A stretch of DNA of 64,000 bases from the NCBI GenBank assembly GCA_029844215.1, contig CM056721.1:57825815-57889814 (forward strand), given 5' to 3'. Positions 1 to 10,424 of the stretch are shown here, piece by piece. The DNA comes from Przewalskia tangutica (taxonomy: Eukaryota; Streptophyta; Magnoliopsida; Solanales; Solanaceae). The notes beneath the pieces are model-generated. The model saw only the letters and a program-made list of their open reading frames with translations. It was not told the DNA's origin and ran no database searches. Position 1 is the stretch's first letter, and each line of letters begins with the position of its first letter. Position numbers and translations under genes: made by a program.

Positions 1-1286
1 GAATCACATACCTCTTCGGCTTAATCCACAAGCCAAGTCGAGTATGTCGCGTGTAGAAAGTCCACCTATAATAACCACAATATATCTATCAACCTCTAGT
101 TCTCTTCGTAGCATAATCTAAGTAAACAGTTCCTTATTCTACGAAAAATTCAGCGACTCTCCCCGCATGATCACATAAATAACCTCCCCCTAACAAGGCC
201 TGCTACCAAGCCAACAACTCCAAGGGGATTACACGTCTAACCGCACGTGTTCAATTCTGCTTCACAATAATACAACACAAGTCTACTGTAAATACAATCC
301 AATGTAAATACAGTTCAATCCTTTATAATCATCCTTCCAATATACCTTATACTCAATTCTAAACTACTACAATATGTAATATCCAATTACAATAGGGGGA
401 CATAGATCATTACCTCGATAAGCCCAAAAATTATCCAAGATAATAAGTCGATCCTGAGCAACGTTTAGCTCCAATTCCTTACGCTCCAACCCGCTCCAAG
501 CAACCCTTAGAAGCTTCTAAACAACTTCTCTTAACACTTCAACCAAGATATGAAGATTTTTCTAGGGTTTCATTTTGCGACTATTGGAAAAAGTAGTATT
601 TCTGGGCTCCTAGTATTGAAATGAATTTTGGAATACTACTAGGGATACTAGGCTAAGATATTTGAGATTTATACAACAATACTTGAAGTATTTTCTACAC
701 AAGTGGGGGAGGGGGACGAGAATACTACAAAGGGAGGGAATATTTTGCCTTGGAAAGTCTTTAAGTGTGGGATGAAATTAGTCTTGCATTAAGGGGGTAT
801 TTATAGAGAATTCAAGGGTCAAGATCTATGCAAGTGTGTGGTCAAGATTGGGCCATGTGTGTGTGGGTCCCACAACACCACATGGCCAACGAAATTAAGT
901 GCCAAGTGTGACACTTGTCCCTCCTATTCGGCCAAGGTTCCACATGGGGGTGACACGTGTCGCCCTACTCGTCCAAAATATTTCATCTTCCGAAAATATC
1001 CAAAATATCGAAAATCTCAAAAACAAAGTGGGCCCCACAAAACCGTAAATTTCTCCCGTGGGCCCCACGTGACCATTTCTGAAAATAAAATCCCAAAATT
1101 CTAATATAATCCAAGAAGTCCAAATACCAAATCTGGGAATCCAATTCCCATTAACGAACCTTTTTCCTTCACAAAACCCGGAAACTTTTCCGTCGAAAAA
1201 TCACATCTTTCTTTCTTTCCAATATTACTGTCGTATTCTCGTACGTACGTCCTCACATACATACCCTGAAACTACGGGGTATAACA
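1..1286 (-). mobile_element. Element 1: partial 3' LTR (left end outside window)
   Basis: This is the U3/R-side part of a Ty3/gypsy LTR read on the minus strand. It ends at 1286 in the terminal block ACTACGGGGTATAACA, whose reverse complement begins TGTTATACCCC. It carries the blocks seen in every LTR here: CATACCTC at 9-16, the 'CCTCGATAAGCCC' block near 414-426, a TATA box, a G-box palindrome at 950-959 and GTGGGCCCCAC motifs near 1029-1067. There is no coding capacity; the short reading frame at 838-1104 lies in U3 promoter sequence. Confidence 0.85.
798..806 (-). promoter_or_regulatory. TATA box of element 1 LTR
   Basis: The plus strand reads TATTTATAG, so the minus strand reads CTATAAATA. 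The motif lies about 480 bp inside the LTR end and is preserved at the same place in most LTR copies, which marks the U3/R boundary. Confidence 0.7.
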
Positions 1287-1990
1287 ACTATACTTACCAA
1301 ACCAATCATGCCACCAATGGCCATAGTATAACATACGCGCAAAACTCAATCCAAGCCAACGAGGAATCACCTCTAACGTGTATAACAACACAAAAGCTTC
1401 CACCCATGGTCTAAAGGGTACTCCCTTCGCATCTTCACTTCACAACAAAATGATCTCTTTTATTCTGTTAACACACGTTCACTTCTTTCCTTACTTGTCG
1501 TACCCTTCTCGTACACCCGAACTCTCTCTAGTACACGTACCATACTCCAGTCATCGCTTCAGTTTCCAAAACTTTGGAGTCACTGCCTCCAAACTTGGTC
1601 ATCTTACTAACCTCAAATTCCTTCAAGGCCATTCTCGGCCTTCACGATCTGATTCTAGTCGAACACATCCGCGAACTCGTGCGATGGTTACCTAAGCTTG
1701 GGCCTAGCACCCTCGTGACCCTACCACCTGGAGGGACCACCTCAAACTGACCCCATCTCATTCTGGGCTACGGGTTGACCCGCAATATGGCCTCAACCCG
1801 ACCCACAGTCACGCCAAACTCTCTCGTTCCCCGATCCGGAACAATCTTACTAATTCACGTCATGAAAGCTACCACTTCCATCTCACACTACCCATGGAAT
1901 TATCCCACAATATATTTTACGCATACCAAGTACTTCGACAAAGACCAACCGTAAAATCATCCACTCAAGGCGGCCTTGCATCCAAAGTCC
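1287..1990 (-). pseudogene. Element 1 internal remnant (3' side of pol and segment X)
   Basis: This stretch follows the LTR end without the polypurine tract. From 1287 it matches the sequence that lies about 80 bp inside element 3 (near 13335), so the PPT has been lost in a small deletion. From about 1690 to 1980 it aligns with segment X of element 3 (14450-14760), including the block around GACCCGCAATATGGCC. Integrase core sequence is missing. At about 1991 it jumps into the middle of another LTR. No frame is open over a useful length. Confidence 0.7.
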
Positions 1991-4331
1991 TAACTATTAT
2001 CTTTTGAAGTAATTCAAAAACACTTCTCTTTGTAAAATCAAGTAACATTCTTTTTCAAACGTTCAAGTTTGCCTAATTTCAATTACTCAAGTTTCTCATT
2101 TTCGAAAGGTTTCGTAGTTCATAGTTTTAATCCTTTAAAACAATTTGAGAAACATATACCTTATGTGTGAGTAGGTTATTCTTGTTCATAACAATCTTAT
2201 TACAGCAGCCATGATCTAGGAAATGTAATATCATTTTGTCTCATCTTAGCTTCTATGCAGATGGAAGTTTCTACTGGTTTTAATAATACTTTATTAGTCA
2301 AAACATTTCCCTTTATTAGCGCTGCTGTGGTTTGTTCGATACTTATTCTGACTTCCGAAATCAGTAAAACATTATTCCTTTTAAAACCAAGTACTCATTA
2401 CTCACGAATGAGGTTTCACACGAAATTCATATCAATTCATTTAAGTCAAGTCTCTTATCTTTTAAGATCAAGTCTCTTAACTTTTATAATCAATAAATCA
2501 TTCATTTTATCATTCTTAAGACGTTATACCTAACTTCCCATAAAGCTAGTATAACTCTTATGTTTTCAAAACCAAGTGTTACTCTTCTTTCAAAAACAAT
2601 TCTTAATACTTTTTGAAATACTTCAAAGTTCTTATCATTCAGGCATAAGCCAAAAGACATTGCCGTACAACTACGTTCAGTTAACACGCGTACGTCTACC
2701 GTACTATATATACTTCTTTAAAATATCATGCTCAAGCGTATAGGAAGAATCACATACCTCGCGACGATTATCGACTATTAGCAAATCGCTCCACGGCTAT
2801 AACCCGGCTAGCCTGGTCCACCTTCTCAAGTAGCACATGCTACTCGCAGAACATTCAACCTATACAGGTTATACAAGTCTATCAAAGTCTAGACTACTCG
2901 GTAGAATAAATCTAGATACAAGATCCTACGGAAAATCGGGCAGCACTTCCCTATCCGTCAAACTACACAAGTCTACTGTAATACAGTCCTACGTAATTAC
3001 AGTTCAGTTCTCTTCTTTAGATTCAGGCTTAAGTCCAAAGACATTGCCGCAAAACTATGTTCAGTTCTATATATAGTATACTTCAACTATATATTCCTAC
3101 AACATGTATTTTCCAATCACAATAGGGGGACAAGATAATTACCTCGATAAGCCCATAATTATCCAAGTATAGATGTCGATCCTTAGCAACGCTTAGCTCC
3201 TACTCCGGGTGCTCCAACCCGCTCCAAACAACCCTTAGATGTTCTACGCAACTTCTTCTTAATACTCCAACCAACTATGGAGATTTTCCTTAGGGTTTCG
3301 GTTTGAGACAAAAAGGACATTTAGTTAGTATTTCCGGGCTCTACGTATAGAGGTATCTTTGGAATACTACAAGGTATACGGCTAAGGTAATTTTGGGTAT
3401 AACAATAATACTTATGAGAGTATTTCTACCAAGAGGGGGGTATTTATACGAGACAACACCACAAGGGGGTGTATACCTCGCCAACCCCACTGTGGGGTAC
3501 TCTCGGCCAAGGGGAGGGGCTCTTGGCCAAAGCCTCACAAAGGGGAGGGAACGAGAACACCACAAGAGAGGGGGGGAGGATTTCTAAGACTTAGAACATT
3601 TTAGGATGAATAAGTCTTCAAAGGGGAGGGGTATTTATAGGTCAAGTAAAGGCCAACCAATGGCCAAGATCTAGCCAAGTGTGGTGCAAGTGTAGGGCCA
3701 AGATATGCCCAAGTGCCCCTACTCCTTAAAACCCTCACAAATATCTACCAAAAATATCTACCCACTTGACACCCCAAACGTCCAAGTTACCGCCCCCACT
3801 TGCTTCCAATGTGAGGGTGACACATGTCACCCTCCCGTTGGTCCAAAATGTTTCGTCTCTCGGAAAAATCCGCAAAAATAAGAAAAGACATAGCCGGAAT
3901 TTTCCCCTCGCAAGTTATGTAAAACGTTTCGTCGAAAAACGACTCTAACCGGGTGTTGTGCACAAAGATAATTCGGCCAAGCCACCTAGGGGGGGTGACA
4001 CGTGTCGCCCTCCTATTTGTCCAAAAATAATTCATCTTCCGAAAATATCCATAACGGCCAAAATCTCAAAATCAAAGCGGGCCCCACAAAACCATAAATT
4101 TCTCCCGTGGGCCCCACGTGACCATTTCGGAAAATAAAATCTCAAAATTATAATATAATTTAAGAAGCCCATATTCCAAATCTGGGAATCCAATTCCCAT
4201 CAACGAACATTTTTCTTTACAAAAACCGGAAACTCTTTCCGTGGAAAAATCACCTCTTTCTTCCTTTCCAATTTTTACAGTGCTCGCACGTGCGCCCTCG
4301 CATACATACCCTGGAACTACGGGGTATAACA
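1991..4331 (-). mobile_element. Element 2: left (3') LTR, truncated
   Basis: This matches 7806-10163 of the right LTR of element 2 nearly base for base. It is truncated on the plus-strand left side: the U5 part, including the TGTCACGACCC terminus, the hairpin region and the tandem repeats, is missing. It ends in ACTACGGGGTATAACA at 4331. It carries the splice-donor-like block at 2752-2765, a TATA box at 3632-3640, a CACATGTC-type palindrome near 3829 and the G-box near 3999. Short reading frames in it are noncoding LTR sequence. Confidence 0.85.
3632..3640 (-). promoter_or_regulatory. TATA box of element 2 left LTR
   Basis: TATTTATAG on plus (CTATAAATA on minus), directly beside a G-rich block, at the same place as in the other LTRs. 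Confidence 0.7.
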
Positions 4332-4347
4332 TTTTTCCCCCCTTAGA
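4332..4347 (-). other. Polypurine tract, element 2
   Basis: A T5/C7 pyrimidine run on plus (purine run on minus) directly abuts the LTR end and is followed by the conserved block AACATTCGTCCCGAATGTTC. This is the expected site for priming plus-strand DNA synthesis. Confidence 0.75.
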
Positions 4348-4539
4348 AACATTCGTCCCGAATGTTCCTTCTAAGTCTCCAACCAAACGTGCGCCAGTAT
4401 AGTCTTCACTACTATACTTACGAAACAAACCTGCCATACCTGGCCACAGAAACACCCGCACAAATACCTCCATCCAAGTCCACGAGGAAACACCTCTAAC
4501 ATCACAAAAGCCCTTACCCGGGGTCTAAAATATACTTCC

Positions 4540-5035
4540 TTCACACCTTCTTCTTACAAAAGGAATGATCACATCTATGCTCGCCATACATGCTCGCTTC
4601 TTCCCTTACGTGTCGTACCCTTCTTGAACACTCGAACTCTTTCTCATAACCTACCACATTTCTGTTGAACAAGTATAAACCAACTATCTGAATCCTTGCC
4701 AACATCGAACCCATCGGCCGCAACTTACACTTCCGCCCTTAAGGCTTCATAAGGCAAAACCGAATCTTGAAATGGTAGCTATAAAACACTCCTCCACGCG
4801 AGACAACAAACCTCACAACTACCCGCGAAATCCAAACACCGCCCGGGGATGAATACGATCTGAGACTCACCTGAGTTTCTAACCCTGCCTGGTAAAACTT
4901 CCAGAAAAAGAAACAGCCGTACCTTGGGCCCCACTGTCTGCCATAAGGTGAAGGTAGGCACCCCGTGCAGCCTTACAACCTTTCTGATATCTCAACACCG
5001 CCGAGTAAATGGTCCTGACCGAAGAACACGATGGG
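4540..5035 (-). pseudogene. Integrase C-terminal half remnant, element 2
   Basis: Minus-strand pieces in different frames match the region of plant gypsy integrases after the first catalytic Asp. MPTFTLWQTVGPKVRLFLF (about 4961-4905) corresponds to the 'RLHGVPTF' stretch, and 'GSMLARIQIVGLYLF' (about 4710-4665) to the part just before the C-terminal domain. The reading frame is broken several times. The first catalytic Asp and the zinc-binding domain are absent. The same fragment, starting at the same point, occurs in elements 3, D and P. Confidence 0.75.
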
Positions 5036-5420
5036 TTGCCCCCATCGCCCGACCATCGTTGAATGCATCTACGAACTCAGACGTGGTTAACTAAACATGG
5101 GCCTAACACCCTTATGACCCTATCACAAGGCGGGACCACCACAAACTGACCCCACCACCATACAGGCCGCGGGTTGACCCGCAACGTGGCCTCAACCCGA
5201 CCCGGCAACGCGCAAAATACTAGCTCCCCGATCCGGAACAATCTCACTAATCATGTTATGAAAACCTAGCGGTCTTCTTAGTTCAACTACCCCCTTTCAT
5301 TTCACACTTCACAGGGACTTATCACACAATATATCTCACGTGCACTATGCACTCCGATAAGGATCAAACATAACACTACACCTTTACTCGAGATGGCCTT
5401 ACCTCTAAGGTCTCCACGTA
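5036..5420 (-). other. Segment X, element 2 (conserved, unrecognised)
   Basis: This stretch lies between the integrase and gag remnants, where protease, RT and RNase H should be. It is homologous to 14398-14790 (element 3), 1690-1980, 43200-43430, 49240-49600 and 59490-59840. It contains the blocks CGGGTTGACCCGCAACGTGG and 'CACCCTTATGACCCTATCAC'. I do not recognise it as any retroviral domain. Confidence 0.6.
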
Positions 5421-5689
5421 TAAAACTCTAAGGCTCATACCTTCTCTATCCCCCAAATCTTACTTGGTTAACTAACCAAGATTTCTAATCACAATTTACA
5501 CAATGCTATCAGAATATAACACTTAAGGTATACTCACCTTATTACACATACTAATCCCTAGAGGGTTAAAGATCTATCTGTATTTACTGCTTCACTCCCC
5601 TTAGTCGTTCTAATCAAACCTGCCCCGTAGGGCGCATAGCTAAGGGAGGTGACGAACTACCTATCGATCCTGAAGGCTAAGTCCTCCTA

Positions 5690-6206
5690 CTAGGTCACCC
5701 ATTCGACACATGGCCCTGACGGCCGCTGGTGAGGTGACTCGCCTCGAAAGTTACCAAAGGACCTTGCTGTTCTGGCCCTCTTCTGCTGTCCTTGGTTAAC
5801 CCGTCGATCTCTACGTTTCTCGGCCTGCTGTGCATAAGCCCGTACACAGGCCATGCTCAAGCCTAACTGAAGAACTACTCTTGCACAACCCTCTCGTTGA
5901 TATTCATCAAGACTCGCGGTACATCGGTATACTCTCTGGTAGCCAAATCCATAGCTAGTAGCAGGGTCGCCTTCTTGCAATCTAAATTCACTGTTCCCGG
6001 TCGTGGAACTGAAGGTTCAAATATCATGGCCGCAGTAGGAACTGCCGCCGCCGTGCTAAACTCTGCTGGGGCTAGTGACGTCGCAGAACTCCCCGAATGA
6101 AGCACTACCCTAGGTAATGATTGGTTCTGTGCCCTCGTAACCTCTCGCACTTACTCAGCCTCCTCACGCCTTGCCTCCAGGCTCGGGTTGCCTTACACGG
6201 AGGCAT
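5690..6206 (-). pseudogene. gag remnant lacking its core, element 2
   Basis: The start codon on minus is at 6206-6204, in the 'MPP.KATRA' context shared by the gag starts of A and D. The N-terminal piece, with LHSGSSATSLAPAEF, runs to about 5940. The next part then joins directly to the end of gag, including SFGNFRGESPHQRPSGPCV ahead of the zinc-knuckle area. The retrotransposon gag core seen in element 3 at 15640-15930 is missing. The same gag-core deletion is found in element D. Frames are shifted within it. Confidence 0.7.
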
Positions 6207-6396
6207 AACGGTAAGGGAAAGAAATACGTTAGAGGGGTCCAACTTATCACACAGCTCTAAGGCACGATCTCAGAATGAGAAGAATGGAAACCACTCCTAA
6301 ATATCCTATAGCCTCCTGATTATTGGTGTGGTGCACAACACACCGATAATCAAGACTCTACTGGATACGGTCTGTAGACACTTTCCGAGGATTAAC

Positions 6397-6409
6397 TGCT
6401 CTGATACCA
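6397..6409 (-). other. Primer-binding site, element 2
   Basis: TGCTCTGATACCA on plus is TGGTATCAGAGCA on minus, the complement of the 3' end of plant initiator-Met tRNA. It lies 4 bases from the LTR end at 6414. Confidence 0.9.
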
Positions 6410-9326
6410 CTTTTGTCACGACCCGTTCCGGGGCCCGTGACTGGTGCCTTACCCGGGCACCCAAGTAGTCATACATCAGAGAAAATCAGCGGAACATAAA
6501 ACAATAACATGAAGCCAATGCAATAAGACAGTGAAATAAGAAGACAGGCTAACCAAAACGGTTACCTTCAGTATATATAAATAACAATTTGAACAGTTAC
6601 ATCCCATTACAACCCTGCCCACAACGATTACTGCACTTCTACGAATGATATGACAACAACGAGACAGGGCCGTCATACCCCGAATGTAAGCACCTACAAC
6701 AACAGGACTATACCAAGATAAGCCTCCGAGAAACGGAGCTTTCCCAAACGCCGAATCGTGACCCAAGAGCGAGGATCAACGATCGGTGTACCTTTACTGC
6801 GGCATGAACGCACTTCAAGGAGGTCGATAACAGTACCAAGTATGTGAAATCGAAATATCAGAAATGAAATCATAGTAGTCTATATAAAGCGGAGACATGT
6901 ATGATAACCAAACTACGATTCACAATAAATAGCGATTATGTCAAGCCGGGACTCACGCCTCCAAGTCATCACTCAAATATAACAATGGGTCTCACGCCCA
7001 CAACATCAATCATGCGCCGTGGAATACCTTCCTCATCGCGGCAGCTATGATATGAAAGCACTGGAATACATGAACACCAGTCCCACTGTGTCATCATAAA
7101 ACCGCACGGTAAATGCGAAGGCATAGCCGACTACTAAAACCACGATAACAAGGTCATAAATCGTATCATGACCGTCTGCATCAGACCGCATGATCAAAGC
7201 CGCCACTCGCCCGCAGTATCTAATGCGCGTCTAGTCCCGAACTTCCCGCAGCTCGCATAAGCCACTCCGATGGCCCGCATGAGGTATTCCCGCATCGAGG
7301 GTAGCTACTCCGGAACGCCCGGACTCGCAGTCCGCATGGCCACATAGACCGCATGACCATAAAGGCCGCACACTAACCTGGAACTCTCGTAGCTCCGCAT
7401 GAGTCACACAGACCTGCATGAGGTATCCTCGAATCATAGGTCACACGCACTACCGAGTCTACCCCGCATCGGAGGCGCCTAACCCCGCAAGGTGAGTGGT
7501 ATAATACCCACATAACAGTTTACCGTTTAAACAACATAAGCACAATCAAGGGAAACCCCTTTGCACAAACATCACAAGATACTAACACACGTAGCATCCT
7601 AACATGTTTATTTATCAACTCAACAAGAAAGTATTACAAGGCTATCACAAACCAACACAATCAAGTTATTCACACGAGGTACTTTCTACTATATGATTAC
7701 CAAGATCGGGTTTTTATCCCCAAAGTACTTCATACATTAACTCTTTAAAAGATACGTTACTTTCACAAAAGTCACACAATACCCGTAGTATATAAAAAAT
7801 AGAGCGATTATCTTTTGAAGTAAATCAAAACACTTCTCTTTGTAAAATCAAGTAACATTCTTTTTCAAACGTTCAAGTTTGCCTAATTTCAATTACTCAA
7901 GTTTCTCATTTTCGAAAGGTTTCGTAGTTCATAGTTTTAATCCTTTAAAACAATTTGAGAAACATATACCTTATGTGTGAGTAGGTTATTCTTGTTCATA
8001 ACAATTTTATTACAGCAGCCATGATCTAGGAAATGTAATATCATTTTGTCTCATCTTAGCTTCTATGCAGATGGAAGTTTCTACTGGTTTTAATAATACT
8101 TTATTAGTCAAAACATTTCCCTTTATTAGCGCTGCTGTGGTTTGTTCGATACTTATTCTGACTTCCGAAATCAGTAAAACATTATTCCTTTTAAAACCAA
8201 GTACTCATTACTCACGAATGAGGTTTCACACGAAATTCATATCAATTCATTTAAGTCAAGTCTCTTATCTTTTAAGATCAAGTCTCTTAACTTTTATAAT
8301 CAATAAATCATTCATTTTATCATTCTTAAGACGTTATACCTAACTTCCCATAAAGCTAGTATAACTCTTATGTTTTCAAAACCAAGTGTTACTCTTCTTT
8401 CAAAAACAATTCTTAATACTTTTTGAAATACTTCAAAGTTCTTATCATTCAGGCTTAAGTCAAAAGACATTGCCGTACAACTACGTTCAGTTAACACGCG
8501 TACGTCTACCGTACTATATATACTTCTTTAAAATATCATGCTCAAGCGTATAGGAAGAATCACATACCGCGACGATTATCGACTATTAGCAAATCGCTTC
8601 CACGGCTATAACCCGCTTAGCCTGGTCCACCTTCTCAAGTAGCACATGCTACTCGCAGAACATTCAACCTATACAGGTTATACAAGTCTACCAAAGTCTA
8701 GACTACTCGGTAGAATAAATCTAGATACAAGATCCTACGGAAAATCGGGCGACTTCCTATCCAGTCAAACTACACAAGTCTCATCAGTAATACGTCCTAC
8801 GTAATTACAGTTCAGTTCTCTTCTTTAGATTCAGGCTTAAGTCCAAAGACATTGCCGTAAAACTATGTTCAGTTCTATATATAGTATACTTCAACTATAT
8901 ATTCCTACAACATGTATTTTCCAATCACAATAGGGGGACAAGATAATTACCTCGATAAGCCCATAATTATCCAAGTATAGATGTCGATCCTTAGCAACGC
9001 TTAGCTCCTACTCCGGGTGCTCCAACCCGCTCCAAACAACCCTTAGAAGTTCTACGCAACTTCTTCTTAATACTCCAACCAACTATGGAGATTTTCCTTA
9101 GGGTTTCGGTTTGAGACAAAAAGGACATTTAGTTAGTATTTTCGGGCTCTACGTATAAAGGTATATTTGGAATACTACAAGGTATACGGCTAAGGTAATT
9201 TTGGGTATAACAATAATACTTATGAGAGTATTTCTACCAAGAGGGGGGTATTTATACGAGACAACACCACAAGGGTGGGGTGTATACCCCTCGGCCAACC
9301 CCACTAGGGGGGGTACTCTCGGCCAA

Positions 9327-9340
9327 GGGGGGGGGGGGGG
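9327..9340. repeat. Poly-G run (14 G) in element 2 LTR
   Basis: A homopolymer in the G-rich block beside the TATA box. The left LTR has only short G runs at the matching place. Confidence 0.9.
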
Positions 9341-9456
9341 AGGGGCTCTCGGCCAAAGCCTCACAAAGGGGAGGGAACGAGAACACCACAAGAGAGGGGG
9401 GAGGATTTCTAAGACTTAGAACATTTTAGGATGAATAAGTCTTCAAAGGGGAGGGG

Positions 9457-9465
9457 TATTTATAG
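9457..9465 (-). promoter_or_regulatory. TATA box of element 2 right LTR
   Basis: TATTTATAG on plus. Because the element is on minus, this right LTR is its 5' LTR and this box would start the genomic transcript. Confidence 0.7.
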
Positions 9466-9828
9466 GTCAAGTAAAGGCCAACCAATGGCCAAGATCTAGC
9501 CAAGTGTGGTGCAAGTGTAGGGCCAAGATATGCCCAAGTGCCCCCTAGCCCCTACTCCTTAAAACCCTCACAAATATCTACCAAAAATATCTACCCACTT
9601 GACACCCCAAACGTCCAAGTTACCGCCCCCACTTGCTTCCAATGTGAGGGTGACACATGTCACCCTCCCGTTGGTCCAAAATGTTTCGTCTCTCGGAAAA
9701 ATCCGCAAAAATAAGAAAAGACATAGCCGGAATTTTCCCCTCGCAAGTTATGTAAAACGTTTCGTCGAAAAACGACTCTAACCGGGTGTTGTGCACAAAG
9801 ATAATTCGGCCAAGCCACCTAGGGGGGT

Positions 9829-9838
9829 GACACGTGTC
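9829..9838. promoter_or_regulatory. G-box palindrome in element 2 U3
   Basis: GACACGTGTC, a perfect palindrome containing CACGTG, about 365 bp upstream of the TATA box on minus. It is conserved in many LTRs here. Binding by bZIP or bHLH factors is inferred from the motif only. Confidence 0.5.
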
Positions 9839-10353
9839 GCCCTCCTATTTGTCCAAAAATAATTCATCTTCCGAAAATATCCATAACGGCCAAAATCTCA
9901 AAATCAAAGGGCCCACAAAACCAGAATTTCTCCCGTGGGCCCCACGTGACCATTTCCGAAAATAAAATCTCAAAATTCTAATATAATTTAAGAAGCCCAT
10001 ATTCCAAATCTGGGAATCCAATTCCCATCAACGAACATTTTTCTTTACAAAAACCGGAAACTCTTTCCGTGGAAAAATCACCTCTTTCTTCCTTTCCAAT
10101 TTTTCTGTCGTGCTCTCGTACGTACGTCCTCGCATACATACCCTGGAACTACGGGGTATAACAAAATCAGCGAAAATAAAAACTCATAAAGATAAACAGT
10201 GAAATAAGAAAACAGGCTAACCAAAACGGTTACCTTTCTGTATATATAAATAAAAACTTGAGCGATTCATCCCTTTACAAATCCCGCCCATAACAAGATT
10301 ACTGCACTCTAAGAGTTTTATAATAACAACGACGGGACAGGGCCCCGCCATAC

Positions 10354-10424
10354 CCCTGAATGTATAAGAACCTACACTCTCAGGGAATCATACCACAAGA
10401 TAAGCCTCCGGAGAAACGGAGCTT
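10354..10424 (-). other. Paired U5 hairpins (candidate structured RNA)
   Basis: Hairpin 1 pairs CCCTGA (10354-10359) with TCAGGG (10380-10385), with an inner TGTA/TACA pairing. Hairpin 2 pairs AAGCCTCC with GGAGCTT across 10402-10424, leaving one bulged base. Both are kept in other LTRs, in several with compensatory base changes. The RNA would be the minus strand. Function is unknown. Confidence 0.55.

Larger units (their letters stand above)
6414..10163 (-). mobile_element. Element 2: right (5') LTR, full length
   Basis: It begins TGTCACGACCC at 6414 and ends GGGGTATAACA at 10163, about 3.75 kb. On minus the order is U3 (10163 to about 9440, with TCP-like and G-box motifs), TATA box, a long R/U5 leader with the ACCGCGACGATTATCGAC block near 8567, the CAGCCATGATCTAGG block near 8016, degenerate CGCATGAGG repeats (about 7215-7480) and U5. 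In this copy the splice-donor-like block has lost two bases. A run of 14 G is at 9327-9340. Short reading frames here are LTR sequence, not genes. Confidence 0.88.

Noticed and set aside
2255..2533. Identical 92-codon plus frames at 2255 and 8065
   Set aside because: They are the two LTR copies of element 2, identical because they are a duplicated LTR and not because of coding constraint.
4072..4473. 133-codon minus frame starting near the U3 end of element 2
   Set aside because: It spans the LTR terminus, PPT and 3' internal sequence. It is a chance frame through the noncoding end of the element.
6397..6409. Part of a real tRNA gene
   Set aside because: Only the 13-bp complement of the tRNA 3' end is present, at the exact PBS position. 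There is no cloverleaf sequence around it.
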